Source: Myxocyprinus asiaticus (taxonomy: Eukaryota > Chordata > Actinopteri > Cypriniformes > Catostomidae). Taken from it: a DNA stretch of 64,000 nucleotides. The translations under genes and the position numbers were made by a program. The notes under the pieces are model-generated. The model saw nothing but the letters and a program-made list of their open reading frames with translations. It was not told where the DNA came from and searched no databases. Positions 22,752 to 34,686 of the stretch are shown piece after piece. The first letter of the stretch is position 1. The number at the start of each line of letters is the position of its first letter. The stretch covers positions 18,955,095 to 19,019,094 of the forward strand of contig NC_059374.1 in the NCBI RefSeq assembly GCF_019703515.2. The letters are read 5' to 3'.

Positions 22752-23423
22752 TTAATGTTGGGGTGCAGTGTGTACCCATTTTATCTAAGTTCTCTTCATT
22801 TCTTTGCGATGCTGTGGCTTCCTGTGCACCCAGCTCACCAAACAGACTGTCCTGCTGCTGTTGAAATTCAAATGACAGTATGACAAAGCCAGCACTGAGC
22901 TTTGCAGATGAAGTCTGCTTTCCTTTGGGGTTTTAAGAACTTTCTTTGCATTGCCTGTGACAGACGGATGAAAAGGCATTGAATTTGATGGGAAAAATCA
23001 TTCCTTACCACGTCATTCCTTACCACAGGGACTCGGCCTCTGTTTGGCTCGGCCATGACTCACAAGGGTACTAAAAAGTGGCATTGTTGCTGTAATAAGA
23101 AGCAATTTTTCACATAGGACCTTGGAAGGCCACCAATAGTATTTCACTGCATTAACTTTGTTTAGCTCTCGCCTTCGTTTTCTCTTACTCCAGGGTTGCA
23201 AACATTCCGCCCGTTATCCATGGTGTTCTTGGCAAGGTAAGACCTCTGTATGAATTTACAGCTCTTTTCTGTCTTGCAGTGACAGCTTAGTGAAGTTAGT
23301 GCACTGTGTCCTCATAAAGCTTTCCCTCTCTTGCCTTGTTCTGAGTTGACTCCCTTGAGCTCAACTTTCTACAGGAATGAAGAGAAGAAGGCTTGAAAAT
23401 GTCTTGTGAACTGGTAAAAACTT

Positions 23424-23694
23424 GGTTCCCTGAAAGGTGCGAACGAGACGCTGTGTCAGTAGCTTACGCTGTGGGAGTTCCTCCAATGGGCGGTGACCTT
23501 GAAACCCTATACCATCATACCAATTTGATTGGCTGGTGACGCTTGCATCATTGTGTGCATATAAGCTGGAACCTAGCACCACACCATCAGAATTTTTCAA
23601 CTGGAGGGAGAATGCTTTTCTCATTCCCTAAACAGCAAAAAATCAGTAGTGCGCCTCCACTACACAGCGTATCCTTCCCTCCTTTCAGGGAACC
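23424..23694. repeat. segment bounded by a perfect 14-bp inverted repeat
   Basis: GGTTCCCTGAAAGG at 23424-23437 and its exact reverse complement CCTTTCAGGGAACC at 23681-23694 bracket 270 bp that include GCGAACGAGACGCTGTGTCA. Sequence of this style flanks DIRS-like elements in fish, and a DIRS-type recombinase remnant lies directly beside it. Confidence 0.65.
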
Positions 23695-23749
23695 AATGTT
23701 ACACCAGTAACTGAGACATTCCCTTTAAGTTCTGTCACTTTTACACAGT

Positions 23750-24520
23750 GGCATACTACTGATAGGGAAATGCCAACTAGACAACAGGCATCAACAACCC
23801 AGTGGGAATTTTTTTGCTTGGAGCTGTCCAAACCCTGTGAACGCCCTCCAAAGCAAACAAAGAGTTATTCAGACACCCTGAATTGACTTGTTCAGTCAGT
23901 GTACATATGTAGTCTCTTAGCCTAGTCCATCTCAAAGGGAGGAGGAGAAAACCATCAGGGTAACAACCTAAGTACTAAAGGGTGTTGCCTCCACTGAACC
24001 CTCTCTTGGCTTGAGAATGGCTTTTGACAGACCTGGTCCAAACTCTAAAAAGGAGTTGCTAACCGAAAGGCCTGAAGGCCCCAAACACGTTTGACTGATG
24101 CCAAAGTGAGCAGCAGCACAGTCTCCAAGCTCAAGTAGCAGCATAAGCTCACCGCCTCCAGTGGGTCAAACGAGGAACCTGTAAGAGCGTTTAACACCAG
24201 TGCTATGTCCCAGACTGGGATTGTAGTCTTAGCAAGGGTCTTAGCAGTCTTGCACCATGCAGAACTTTGTAGACCAGAGGGTGTTTGCCTACAAACAAGC
24301 CCTCAGAGGTCATGAGTGGTTGCTGTGGCAGCGATGCACACTTTAAGCGTGGATGGCGGGAAATGTTCCTTAGGAGCCACAGAGGAGGAAGCAGGAGGAG
24401 AGCGGCTTCAGCCTTCAGAGCTAAAGCGAGCCAAGATCCAAGAGTCATAAGTTCCATGCGCTCTCAGTGAATGCAAGCAGTCTCAATGGACACTGTTTAG
24501 AAAACCGGGCTCTTGCCCGT
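23750..24520 (-). pseudogene. DIRS-like tyrosine recombinase remnant
   Basis: Minus-strand translation gives a stretch near 24215-24070 with WDIALVLNALTGSSFDPLEA and then VLLLTLASVKRVWGLQAF. This resembles the N-terminal catalytic part of the tyrosine recombinases carried by fish DIRS retrotransposons, where the Arg of the (V)KR(V) segment belongs to the active site. Upstream on the same strand (24450-24203) is PPLWLLRNISRHPRLKCASL. Frames are interrupted and no reverse transcriptase is present. It is a fragment. Confidence 0.6.
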
Positions 24521-24553
24521 TAGACCGAGGGATATATCACTTGTTTTTATGTA

Positions 24554-25736
24554 CACTGGCAGCACTGCCAAAAGTTTGGAATAATGTACATACGTTGCTG
24601 TTTCGGAAGGAAATTGGTACTTTAATTCACCAAAGTGGCATTCAACTGATCACAAAGTATAGTCAGGACATTACTGATGTAAAACAACAGCACCATCACT
24701 ATTTGAAAAAAGTCATTTTTGATCAAATCTAGACAGGCCCCATTTCCAGCAGCCATCACTCCAACACCTTATTCTTGAGTAATCATGCTAAATTGCAAAT
24801 TTGGTACTAGAAAATCACTTGCCATTATATCAAACACAGCTGAAAGCTGTTTGGTTCGATAAATGAAGCTTAACATTGTCTTTGTGTTTGTTTTTGAGTT
24901 ACCACAGTATGCAGTAGACTTGCATGTCTTAAGGTCAATATTAGGTCAAAAATGGCAAAAAAGAAACTGCTTTCTCTAGAAACTCATCAGTCATTGTTTT
25001 GAGGAATTAAGGCTACACAATGCTTGAAATTGCCAGAAAACTGAAGATTTCATACAAAGGACAGAAAGAGATGTGGAAGGCCAGATGTACAACTAAACAA
25101 GAGGATAAGTACTGGATCTAGTTTGAGAAATAGACGCCTCACATGTCCTCAGCTGACAGCTTCATTGAATTCTACCTGCTCAACACCAGTTTCATGTACA
25201 ACAGTAAAGAGAAGACTCAGGGGTGCAGGCCTTATGGGAAGAATTGCAAAGAAAAAGCCACTTTTGAAACAGAAAAACAAAAAGTAAAGGTTAGAGTGGG
25301 CAAAGAAACACAGACATTGGACAACAGATAATTGGAAAAGAGTGTTATGGATCTTAACCTCATTGAGCTTTTGTGGGATCAGCTAGACTGTAAGCTGCGT
25401 GAGAAGTGCCCGACAAGACAGCCACATCTATGGCAAGTGCTACAGGAAGTGTGGGGTGAAATGTCACCTGAGTATCTGGACAAATTGACAGCTAGAATAC
25501 CAAGAATCTGCAAAGCTGTCATTGCTGCACATGGAGGATTTTTTGATGAGAACTCTTTGAGGTAGTTTAAGAAGTTCTGATTTTTTTTTTTTCAAATTGT
25601 AATAGTAGTTTTTCATGTTATTAATGTACTGACTATACATTGTGATCAGCTGAATACCACTTTGGTGAATAAAAGTACCAATTTCTTTCCATAAGAGCTA
25701 AATCTGTACATTATTCCAAACTTTTGGCCGCCAGTG
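24554..25736 (+). mobile_element. Tc1-like transposon with an internally deleted transposase
   Basis: Inverted ends of about 110 bp begin CACTGGCAGC on the left and end GCCGCCAGTG on the right, with TA on each side (24552-24553, 25737-25738). They also share AAAAGTTTGGAATAATGTAC. The transposase is visible in broken frames: a helix-turn-helix part with TCPQLTASLNSTRSTPVSTT, then a jump at about 25350 from a VLW motif straight to LNLIELLWDQLDCKLREK. The C-terminal part at 25332-25565 ends AVIAAHGGFFDENSLR. The first two catalytic Asp regions are missing, so the enzyme is dead. Confidence 0.88.
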
Positions 25737-25739
25737 TAC

Positions 25740-27980
25740 TTGTGGAAACATTTGTAAATTTTCACTGAAAGAAAAAAACACAATGCACATAATGCAAACA
25801 ATACTATAACATGGAAGTGTTCAAAGGAGTTCCCATTTTGTGAAGCTGGAGTTCGTCTTGCTGACCTGGTGCAGACTAGAAAAGCGAAGCATAAGGTTCC
25901 AGAGCATGAGAGATCTACACAACCCTGAAAGAGGAAAATTCTAGTACTGGGTTCGGCTTGCAATTTTCGCGATGACGCAAGCATTCACAATATTATGGTC
26001 TCTAGATATTGCTCGAGTTTCTATACAAGTCAATGGAATGTTTTTGTCTGTCTTATCCGCCAGACAGAAATGATCTTATCATTTAGAAAGTAATAGCACA
26101 CCTCTCCTCAACAAGCCACATGATTTCAGTGTCATTGATGTCTGTAGCACTAATGGTGTGGGACGAATTATGAGCCTGTAATTATAAAACAGCATATAAT
26201 TTAAATCGACAAAAATTATATATTTTAGTTGATGATAATATGCAAAATATTTAAAAAAAAATTTTTTTTTAGAAACAACTACTTACAGTTACTTATTTAA
26301 ACATGTATCAGACATATTAAAGATTAATATGTAAGATTAAATAACATGAGAATACTCTCCTGAAATAATAGCACATAAAGAATATATTGAAGGATTAGCT
26401 ACTTTTTGGAAGTAGTTCTGTTGTGAATTCCTCACGTTTAGACAAGAAGACTTTTTCATTTGTCTTCCTTATCATTGACAAAATAAAACCCTTTTGTCAA
26501 CTAACATTTTTGCCAGTAATTTCGCTGACGAGATTAACACCGGCTACCATTTTAAGTATTCATTAATTTGTAAACAAGATTACCTTTTTAAATTTTAACA
26601 CACAGTATTGTATGTTTAAGAAATCTTTAGCTACCATTTTAATTATTCATTAATTTGTAAATAAAATTAGGAGTCTCAAAGTATCTGCACCAGATGCCAA
26701 ATTGTTTAGTCCTTTGTTTGTTAGAGAGATTGCAGAGGGCCCATAGCACACCATACTGTACAGACCATCAATAATTTCAACTGAGGTACACAGTGTTTAG
26801 GGGTTGCAATCTGTTTTGGGTGATGTAGCATCTCAAACCACATTTTCTTACTAGCTTCATATGCTTAGTGCTCCCAGTTAGCTGCGCAGAGGCAGTTTTA
26901 CTAATGAATGGAACTTCAAATTACACTATCTGTCAATGGCATGGCCATCTGTTGGTGTGGCAGAAATGGACAATCTTGCCAAAAAATAAAAAAGCTGCCA
27001 GTTTCCCACTCTTCTCATTTACAGCATCTAAAATTCAGTAGTCCTATTTATCTGCTCAGTGTTGGACCGTGTACTATAGTGTTGGATAATGTACTTCAAT
27101 CCAGTGTTGGATAATGTACTTTAAATTATGAGAAGCTTGGTAAGCTTCCGTTTCAAAGTAGTCCAACAACAGTCAAAAAGGCATCCGTTTACAATCTGTA
27201 TAATATAATATAACCAGTAACACTTTACAATAAGGTTGTATTTGTTAAGAAAGAGGACATTATTGTTCAGCTCGTTTAATTGTAAGGCTGTTTGCACAAA
27301 ATAAACAATTTAGTAGCTTAGCTATTTTTAGTAAGTTACTACTCTGCACTACTGTTGGAATGTGAGTCCCATGGGAGAGCGCAGAGCCGAACCGCATGTG
27401 TGCAAGAATGACAAGGAGGGATGGAGATCTCAAGAGGGGTTGGGAATTGATCCGTTGCCTTCCCACAGAGATGAGCAGGGCCCCATGGGAGCCCTCATCC
27501 ACTGACTGCTGAGTATCTGTGAGGGGCTGTGGAGTGATTCACCTCAGCAAATTACTTTGCAATTATAACATGCAGTTGAGAAAGACATGTCCCCAGAGGA
27601 CTGAACTACTCAATTCCCCCCTAGATTTGATTCTGAAACTTCTGATGCCCCCGCCTTGACAGGGGGGTCACATATGGAACAGTAGAGCACAACAGTACCC
27701 ACTTTTACAGCCACACTGGTTTTTGAAGTATTTTTTCCATTCATTTTTTTCCTTAAACGTCTTCATAAAAGAGTATCAAGCCATCAAATCAAGCAGCTCT
27801 GAGGTGTATCACAACATTGCAAACTTCGATTTGAAGCAAAAAAGTATTTGAAAATTGGACAAAAAGACAAAGTTTAATTTTATGTTTAAATGTAAGTTTA
27901 TTGCTAGGCCCTTTTAACATATTCAGATATATATACATATATATAACTAGTTTGAGGGTGAATGGGGACCAACTTGATTG
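25740..27980. other. tyw1 intron stretch with little recognised
   Basis: Only short known motifs are visible. One is a GTTGGATAATGTACTT direct duplication at about 27073-27125. Another is an AACACTTTACAATAAGGTTG motif near 27221 that is common in fish repeats. No exon or RNA gene was seen. Confidence 0.5.
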
Positions 27981-28149
27981 CGTCACTCGTCATGGAAGTG
28001 TGTGGTCGCTGCTGAGTTCATTTGCCACGATTCTCTGATTAGTGCATCGTTTCCCTGCAAGACCATGGGTATTTTAGTAGACACATTCCATTGAGGAACA
28101 AACTCTGAGCGCATGGTTGGTCTGTCTTTAAACTCCTGAGACCCAAGCA

Positions 28150-28405
28150 TGACTGCTGTGTGCATTTTCCATTTCCCTTTTTGATTTGTATCTAGTAGCA
28201 CCTAATAAACATGCAAAAAAAAAGAAAAAAAAAAGCAAATTGTTTCCCTAAAAATGTATGTCCTCATATGTGGACAGCGGGACTAAGTTGTGAAATTTTA
28301 AATAATACCAAGCTATAGAAAGTCAGATTTTTTTTTGTTTTTGGAATTGTTTATTATGTTTCCAGGAGTGTTGGCTATTCATGTTATTGAGACGTTACAG
28401 ACATT
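28150..28405 (+). repeat. unclassified interspersed repeat, copy 1
   Basis: It matches 37374-37620 in the same orientation. Shared text includes GTGCATTTTCCATT, ATATGTGGACAGC, GTTGTGAAATTTTAAATAAT and CAGGAGTGTT. The family was not identified. Confidence 0.8.
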
Positions 28406-28417
28406 ACAGTTGATTTG

Positions 28418-28506
28418 CTGTAAAGCTGCTTTGGAAATGTGTATTGGGAAAAGCACAAATTGGGAAAAGCACAAATAAAAACTATACAAATAAAAATTGA
28501 CTTGAT
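28418..28506 (+). mobile_element. L2-type LINE 3' tail
   Basis: TTGCTGTAAAGCTGCTTTGG followed by an AAAAGC... block and the TGACTTGATTTGACTT microsatellite-like end is the recognisable 3' terminus of fish L2 elements. Only the last ~90 bp are clear. AATTGGGAAAAGCACAAA is duplicated inside it. Confidence 0.7.
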
Positions 28507-29055
28507 TTGACTTATGTTACATGGTTTTTTCTACTTTGGCAACAAAATCTCAATGTTCTCAAATCTCAAAGTGATAGCCAGTGCTGAATTATTTTACCAG
28601 TCAGAAAGTAGCATAATTAATTAAAATTATATTTAATTATAAGTAATAATAATATTTAAAAAATAATTAAAAGTAATGGCCAGCATCATCCAACCACTGC
28701 CAACAAAATTCTGAATCTAAGTACTGATTATCATTGTCCCATGACTGCCAAACATGTTGAGTGGTCTAAACATCATCTGCAGCCTGAAACAGAACTTTTT
28801 ATAGGAAGTTTGTATTGAATGCACTTGGCTTCATAGGAAAGCTATAGGATGCTCTCTTTCTCCCGATTTAGTGAATGACTTTACCTCCAGTACGCTGTTT
28901 TTCTGCACTGGTCTCAGAACAGCTTGAAATGCACCTCACTTTTATCCTAACTCCATATAAAGCCTCTGAAAGCAAAACATTTTTCTCTATGTGAAAACGC
29001 ACATTAAATATAGTATTTATAATGAAAACCTAGTGCTATTGTCCACTATAACGTA

Positions 29056-30327
29056 CATTGAAAGCGGGGAAATATCTATAAATATTTTTCTCCAAAACAT
29101 GCTGGCCATAATTACTGGCACCCCTAGAAATTCTTTTGAGTAAAATATATCTGAAGTATATTCCTCATATTTTAATTTTTAATTTTAAACTTTTTTGGGT
29201 GACTAGGAACATAAAATTGTTCAGCCATGACTTCTTGTTTTACAGGGGTATAAATATGAGGTAACACACAGGCCAAATTCCCTTAATCATCAATCACAGT
29301 GGGTTAGACTAAAGAATATAGTTCTGATGCGTGGCAAAAGGTTGTTGAGCTTCACAAAATGGGAAGTGGCTATAAGAAAATAGCATTGAAAATGCCCATT
29401 TCCAACATAAGGGCAATAATTAACAAGTTCCAATCAACTGGAGATCTTAAGAATCGGCCTGGAAAAGGACGTGTGTCTATATTGTCTCCATGCACAGTGA
29501 GGAGGATGGTTCAAGTGGCCAAAGAATCTCCAAGGATCACAGCTGGAGAATTGCAGAAATTAGTTGGGTCTTGGGGTCAGAAAGTCTCAAAAAATATATC
29601 AGATATCACCTACATCACCACAAGTTGTTTGGGAGGGTTTCAAGAAAAAAAAGCCTCTGCTCTCATCCAGCAACAAACTCAAGCATCTTCAGTTTGCCAG
29701 ACACTACTGGAACTTCAAATGCGACCGGGTTCTATGATCAGATGAAACAAAAAAAGAGCTTGCTGGCAGCAAACACCAGAGATGGGTTTGGCGCCCACAG
29801 AGATGAAAAAGTACCCAATGCCAACGGTTAAATGTGGTGCTGGATCTTTAATGTTTTGGGACTGTTTTTCTGCAAGAGATCCTGGACATCTTGTTCAGAT
29901 ACATGGCATCATGGACTCTATCAAACACCAACAGATAAAAAATAAAATCCTGGCTTCCTCTGCTTACAATGGGCCCTGGTTGGATCTTCTAGCATGACAA
30001 TGGTCCAACACAAAAATGGTTTACTGACCACAAAATCAAGGTTCTGCCATGGTCATCCCAGTCCCCTGACCTGAACCCCATAGAAAACCTGTGGGGTGAA
30101 CTGAAGAGGAGAGTCCACCAACATAGACCTCTGAATTTGAAGGATCTGTAGAGCTTCTGTATCCCTTGCCAGGTGTTCTCCAACCTCATTAGGCATTATA
30201 AGAGAAGACTCAGAGCTGTTATCTTGGCAAAGGCAAAAAGTATTGAATTAAAGGGTGCCAATAATTGTGGCCAATGCGTTTTGGAGAAAAATATTTAATA
30301 ATGAGATATTTCCCCTGTTTCAGTTGT
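29056..30327 (+). mobile_element. Tc1-like transposon, degraded
   Basis: The ends are inverted copies sharing AAATATTTTTCTCCAAAAC, plus GGCCATAATTACTGGCACCC on the left and its counterpart on the right. Transposase text runs through three frames. There is an N-terminal part at 29359 (MGSGYKKIALKMPISNIRAI, GDLKNRPGKGR), a middle part near 29832 (KCGAGSLMFWDCF), then HDNGP at the second-Asp site and [20 protein letters not shown] near 30060 at the Glu site. Frameshifts and stops inactivate it. Confidence 0.87.
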
Positions 30328-30767
30328 TATACTTCAATAAAAGGTTAGATTTGTGATTTTTTTTTTGTTTTTTATTTTTTATGAAAGATTAAAAGGATAA
30401 ACAATGCAAATTTTTTTGTACAGCCTTCTTTGTTCATATTTACCAAGGGTGCCGATATTTTATCGTTAAACATCAATTCACTTATGGAGAAAATGTATGG
30501 GATTTTTATAATTTCACTTGACTTTTTAGCTCCTTTCCAGCTGTTTCCTTTGTTGTTTAAGATAGTTTGTACTTGGACACGTGCAATGAGACAAGCAGAT
30601 TTATTTGGTTACATTTACTCTTTAGACTCTTCTATCCAAACCACAACTTTGCAGCAGTTAAGGAAGGGACACTGTTCATTATCCTGCTGATTACATAAGT
30701 GGATATGTACCAAGTTTATTTGATTTGAGTTAAAATTATTTTATGTGGGGAAAAGAAAGAAAAAAAC

Positions 30768-31057
30768 AGAAAATTCTGTTATCATTCACTTACTCTCATG
30801 TTGTTTCAAACCCTTATGATTTTCTGCTTATGTGAAAAAACAAAAGGTCCGTCTTTTCAATATGTTGGCAGTTGAAAGCTTAAAGGACCCAAAAGTATTA
30901 TAATGTAGTCCATGCGACTCATGCGTCATATTTTATTTGTATTGAAAATACAAAAAGATGTTTCATTAAAACATCTCCTTTTGTGCTCCATAAAGGTTTG
31001 GACCAACATAAGAGTGAATAATTTATGGACATTTTCATTTTTGGGTGAGCTACTCCT
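30768..31057. mobile_element. TTAA-family element
   Basis: It has the family's ACTCTCATGTTGTTTCAAAC block on the left and ends TTTTTGGGTGAGCTACTCC before TTAA (31058-31061). The left terminus is eroded. It has no coding region. Confidence 0.7.
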
Positions 31058-31902
31058 TTAAGTATTCCAGATGAGCCATCCAACAAGAACATATACCATA
31101 TCCTTTTTTGTTCCTTTGACTTCTTTCCTCAAGTCTAGACTAGAAAGGACATCCCTTTTGAAAGAGTTATGCTAAGTCTTGAAACTTTAGGGCTAAAAGC
31201 AAAATGTCTCTCACACCTAAAACCGTTCTCCTGACCCCAGCCTCCAACAACCCAATCACACACAGACTCAAAAACACATCAGAAAGGTCTGTAACATATA
31301 CTACACCTAAATTGATTTTGTGGCAATAAGGAGGTCTTGGAAAGAAAGACATAGTGAGAGAGAGGGAAAACAGCAGTCAGTGCCTATAGCTTGATTGTAT
31401 CACCATGCTGAGCTTGGATCACAGTATACTGTACGTCTCATCAGTGCAGTGTGAAATGTAATCAGTGCTGCTCCCCACTATGACGCTCTACCCTCGTGTG
31501 GTGGTGAATTTTTTGCAGACACTGATGGAAATTGATTAAATGAATGGGATGGGAAAACAAGCAGAACTAAGCTGTGCCTACTCCCTTGTTCAGAACCAAA
31601 GCTTGAAAGTCTAGATTGGGTGTGATTGAAGTAGAAGGTATGCTTGAAGGTCTGGCTGTAGGCCTGCATCTCAACAAAGGCAACAACAAGTCTAACAATG
31701 AAACAAATATGTTAAATTGTGTCTTTTGTCTGAAATAGAGTTAGTAGTAGCCTAATCCAAATCATGTTATTTACTGTTATTTACTATTACTGTCGATTTT
31801 AACCCATCACAGGCCCTGGTTTCCAATGGTGCACTTGGTATGGCATCACTTGTGCGTGTCCATGAGTTCACAAGATTGTAGGGTGTCCAGTTTGTCATTT
31901 AA

Positions 31903-32395
31903 ATGAATAGTTCACCCAAAAATTTTAAATTTGTAATTTCCTCACCCTCATGTTTTATTTTTTAAACCCGTATGACTGTTTTACGTGGAACACAAAATAT
32001 TTTTTTAAATCTTTACTTGTCTTTTGACCATATAATTAAAGGGAAGAGTGACTCCACCAAACTACTAACCAAAAAAGTACCATAAAACAACAGTAAATGT
32101 CATTGATGCAACTCATGCACTATTTTCAAAGTCTTCTGAAGCCATATATTCACCGTGTGATGAACAGACCATAATTTAAGTCATTATTAACTTCAAATCA
32201 AATTATTGATCAACTCTAGTAAACCGTGCACAAATAAAATATAGCAACACGTCAGTAACATCAAACCTTATTGGTTCTTGTACCATGACGTCATGACGTT
32301 TAGTCGAGAGAGGTTTGATATTATTGACGTTGCCATATTTGATTTGTGTGTTGTTTACGGGAGTTGATCAGTGATTTGATTTGAGAGTGAATAGG
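31903..32395. mobile_element. TTAA-family element, right end eroded
   Basis: It begins ATGAATAGTTCACCCAAAAA right after TTAA (31899-31902), with CTCACCCTCATGTTTT and GTGGAACACAAAATA blocks. The right end is not clear. Confidence 0.65.
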
Positions 32396-32737
32396 CACTA
32401 TTGATCATTAGTGCTCCCTTTGCGGCCATAATAGACCCTTGACAAGCCCATTTGTGAACTTCAAAGTGAACTATTACCCAATAATCTACAGACTCATCCC
32501 AATGTGAATTTGACGACAGTAGGTCGAAAGTTCTGCTGCTAAAATTGGTCTGTGCTTACCAAAATTCGAATCACTGCCCCCTCCCCCCAGTGGCCAAAGC
32601 TCAAAGTGTTGTTGAAAATATGGGCATGCACGAGCTCTAGTTTCCAGGTGAAATGTCTACAAGAGTGGCACCAAAAGCGAGTTGTATTTTTAGTTGTAAA
32701 TTATGTAAGACATTCAACAGGAATGCATATTTTATTA

Positions 32738-32788
32738 ACTTTACCACTTAACCTAACCCAACCCTAAACCTAACCATCAGTGGAGTAA
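32738..32788 (+). repeat. degenerate CCTAACC-rich block
   Basis: Telomere-like text (CTTAACCTAACCCAACCC, CCTAAACCTAACC) followed by CAGTGGAGTAAAA. This combination is common inside cyprinid interspersed repeats, so it is more likely part of a repeat than an internal telomere. Confidence 0.5.
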
Positions 32789-33173
32789 AAATTAAATTTT
32801 AGGGTGAAAATGCAACCTCTGAATCGTGCTCACCATTTACGTGAACGTAATTACTTCCTGGTTAAGTATAAAGCCACAGTAAATTGTCTTTGAAAGTAAG
32901 ACAGAAGTGTGCTCTGAAAGCAACTTGCATTGCCTGTTTCCTTTCACCATCTCATTTATGTCTTGGATTTCTATGGCAGAAATTTGCCCTGTTGCCAGTG
33001 TATATGCTTGTAAAACACCATCAAGCCTCATTAGTCAAAGAGAACACTTGTCAGGCTGCGAGGCCCATTCCAAGCCTCACCTGAGTGGCCATGTGTGAGA
33101 GTTATTCATCACAGAGCAAGCACTCTATCACCTGCTGTTTTTCCTACATCCTCTCTTTCTTGTGTGTCTGCAG

Positions 33174-33395
33174 TTCAAAGTGAATGGGGAGTGGTGGACA
33201 TGGATTGACTACGAGTGCTTCCAGGAACTCATTCAGGAATATGAGGAGAGCGGAGGTACCAAGAACTTCTCAGCGATGGATTACATGGCTAAGACCCCAA
33301 GCTGGGCCATTTTTGGGGCAAGAGAGAGAGGGTTTGACCCTTCTGACACACGTTTCCAGCGAAAGAATAAGACCAAAGATATTTCAGGGTGCTGA
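33174..33395 (+). CDS. tyw1 terminal coding exon
   Basis: This exon encodes 73 residues plus TGA (33393-33395), from FKVNGEWWTWIDYECFQELI through NFSAMDYMAKTP and FGARERGFDP to KNKTKDISGC. The WWTWIDY segment, the RGFDP(S)DTR run and the terminal ISGC are the conserved end of vertebrate TYW1, so this is the natural C-terminus. The acceptor is TTGTGTGTCTGCAG at 33173. Reading frame and all recognisable conserved residues are intact. Together with the exons at 3760 and 19220, the window holds the last 166 residues of a protein that is roughly 730 residues in human. Confidence 0.96.
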   Translation, partial: FKVNGEWWTWIDYECFQELIQEYEESGGTKNFSAMDYMAKTPSWAIFGARERGFDPSDTRFQRKNKTKDISGC

Positions 33396-33599
33396 TGTTG
33401 AATAATTGTGCCTTGTCTCCTTTAAAGTCTGATTTTATGTTTTTATTATGTTAGCCAACTCTCAGTTTGCCTGGTGAGATTGGCTTGATTGGAGGTAAGA
33501 CTGGATGGCAAACCTATGTAAATGCACCTTTGCTCTCATGTTCTTTATATGTAGATTCTTGTTAATGAACTCCAATTTTCATGCTGTTTTTATAAATGT

Positions 33600-33632
<33 letters not shown>

Positions 33633-34490
33633 TGGTCAGGGTAATAATTTCACTCTGAGATCCTGTTCAATATGACCTCTGAATCTAATAGCTCTGTTAA
33701 ATGTACAGACTAGAGGACAAGACGAAATATCCCCTGGAGAACCAATGACCCTTTCTTACCTGTTCCCTGAATCCACCTTATAGGACTGTAATTATCGGCA
33801 GTGGTCAGTCTTTCACGGGTTCGTGGTAAAATTTAAGACCTAATTTACTCATACTACCTTAGGCCCTAGATTTAGAGAGCACAAGAGCCAAGAACTGCAA
33901 AGAAAAATATATGACTCTAGTTACCTACATTAATGAATATGTTGCCTCAAACTGTGATTTGTGTGTTCTTTTAGAGTTCTAGAGGGCAATTGAGTCAGAT
34001 GAGGTTTTCAATAGAGTAGTTCTTACATGTATGTCCATGATACAGCAGAAAGCTATTTGGAATATTAACTGCCCTATAAAAATCTCATTAATAACCTCTA
34101 AATGTAAAACTGCAGTTCTTAAGTCTTTACTCTGCATTGTCCTCTACAAGCCATCGTAGGTATTTTTATACAGCTTTGACAGATTGCAATGAAGTCAAAT
34201 GTCACTTGATAATTATTATTTTTTAATATTATAATCTTATAATTCTTTTTTTCCCCCCTTTTGAGAGATGTTATAATGTAATTGTAAACCTGCTGTTCCT
34301 TTATTGGACTGTGCGACGCAAAGGCATCTACAAAGTGCTTTTGTTTATTCATGTGCATAAAGGGGTGTAACATATTATTATTTTCATTTTTGTTGTATCT
34401 GCTTTTTCTTTGGTGTCTCAATAAAATCATCTTTATGAACTCCATTAAGAAAAGGGCATTTGAACATTTTTGTAACTGAATAAAATATGT
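33396..34490 (+). other. tyw1 3' untranslated region and polyadenylation signals (probable)
   Basis: After the TGA there is no further coding sequence. AATAAA occurs at 34420-34425 and again at 34479-34484. The second is followed by the GT-rich TATGTTTGATGCTGGGTG, a typical downstream element, which makes cleavage near 34500 plausible. A 30-base poly(T) run at 33602-33631 lies within. The true mRNA end is not established by sequence alone. Confidence 0.6.
33602..33631. repeat. poly(T) run, 30 bp
   Basis: Thirty consecutive T residues within the probable tyw1 3' UTR. Confidence 0.95.
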
Positions 34491-34686
34491 TTGATGCTGG
34501 GTGAAATAGGTCATAGCCATTTCCTGAGCTCTGCTATGGAATAAAGCTGAAATCTTGGTCTTGAGTGAAGGATGAAGGGGTATAATATTAAGGCTAGAGC
34601 AGGCTCAGAGAGGTCCCTGCTTGCTTTCCTCTGTATAGAGTAAAGAGTCTTGATAACTCAAAAAGTAACTACCAACCGCATAACTA

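Larger units (their letters stand above)
19388..33173 (+). other. tyw1 intron, 13.8 kb
   Basis: It begins GTAACA and ends TGTCTGCAG. Repeats are itemised separately. The stretches 20430-21030, 22760-23420, 25740-27980 and 32400-33170 show nothing I could assign beyond short low-complexity sequence. Confidence 0.85.

Noticed and set aside
32738..32788. Interstitial telomere repeat
   Set aside because: The CCTAACC units are degenerate and attached to a CAGTGGAGTAAAA motif found within cyprinid interspersed repeats.
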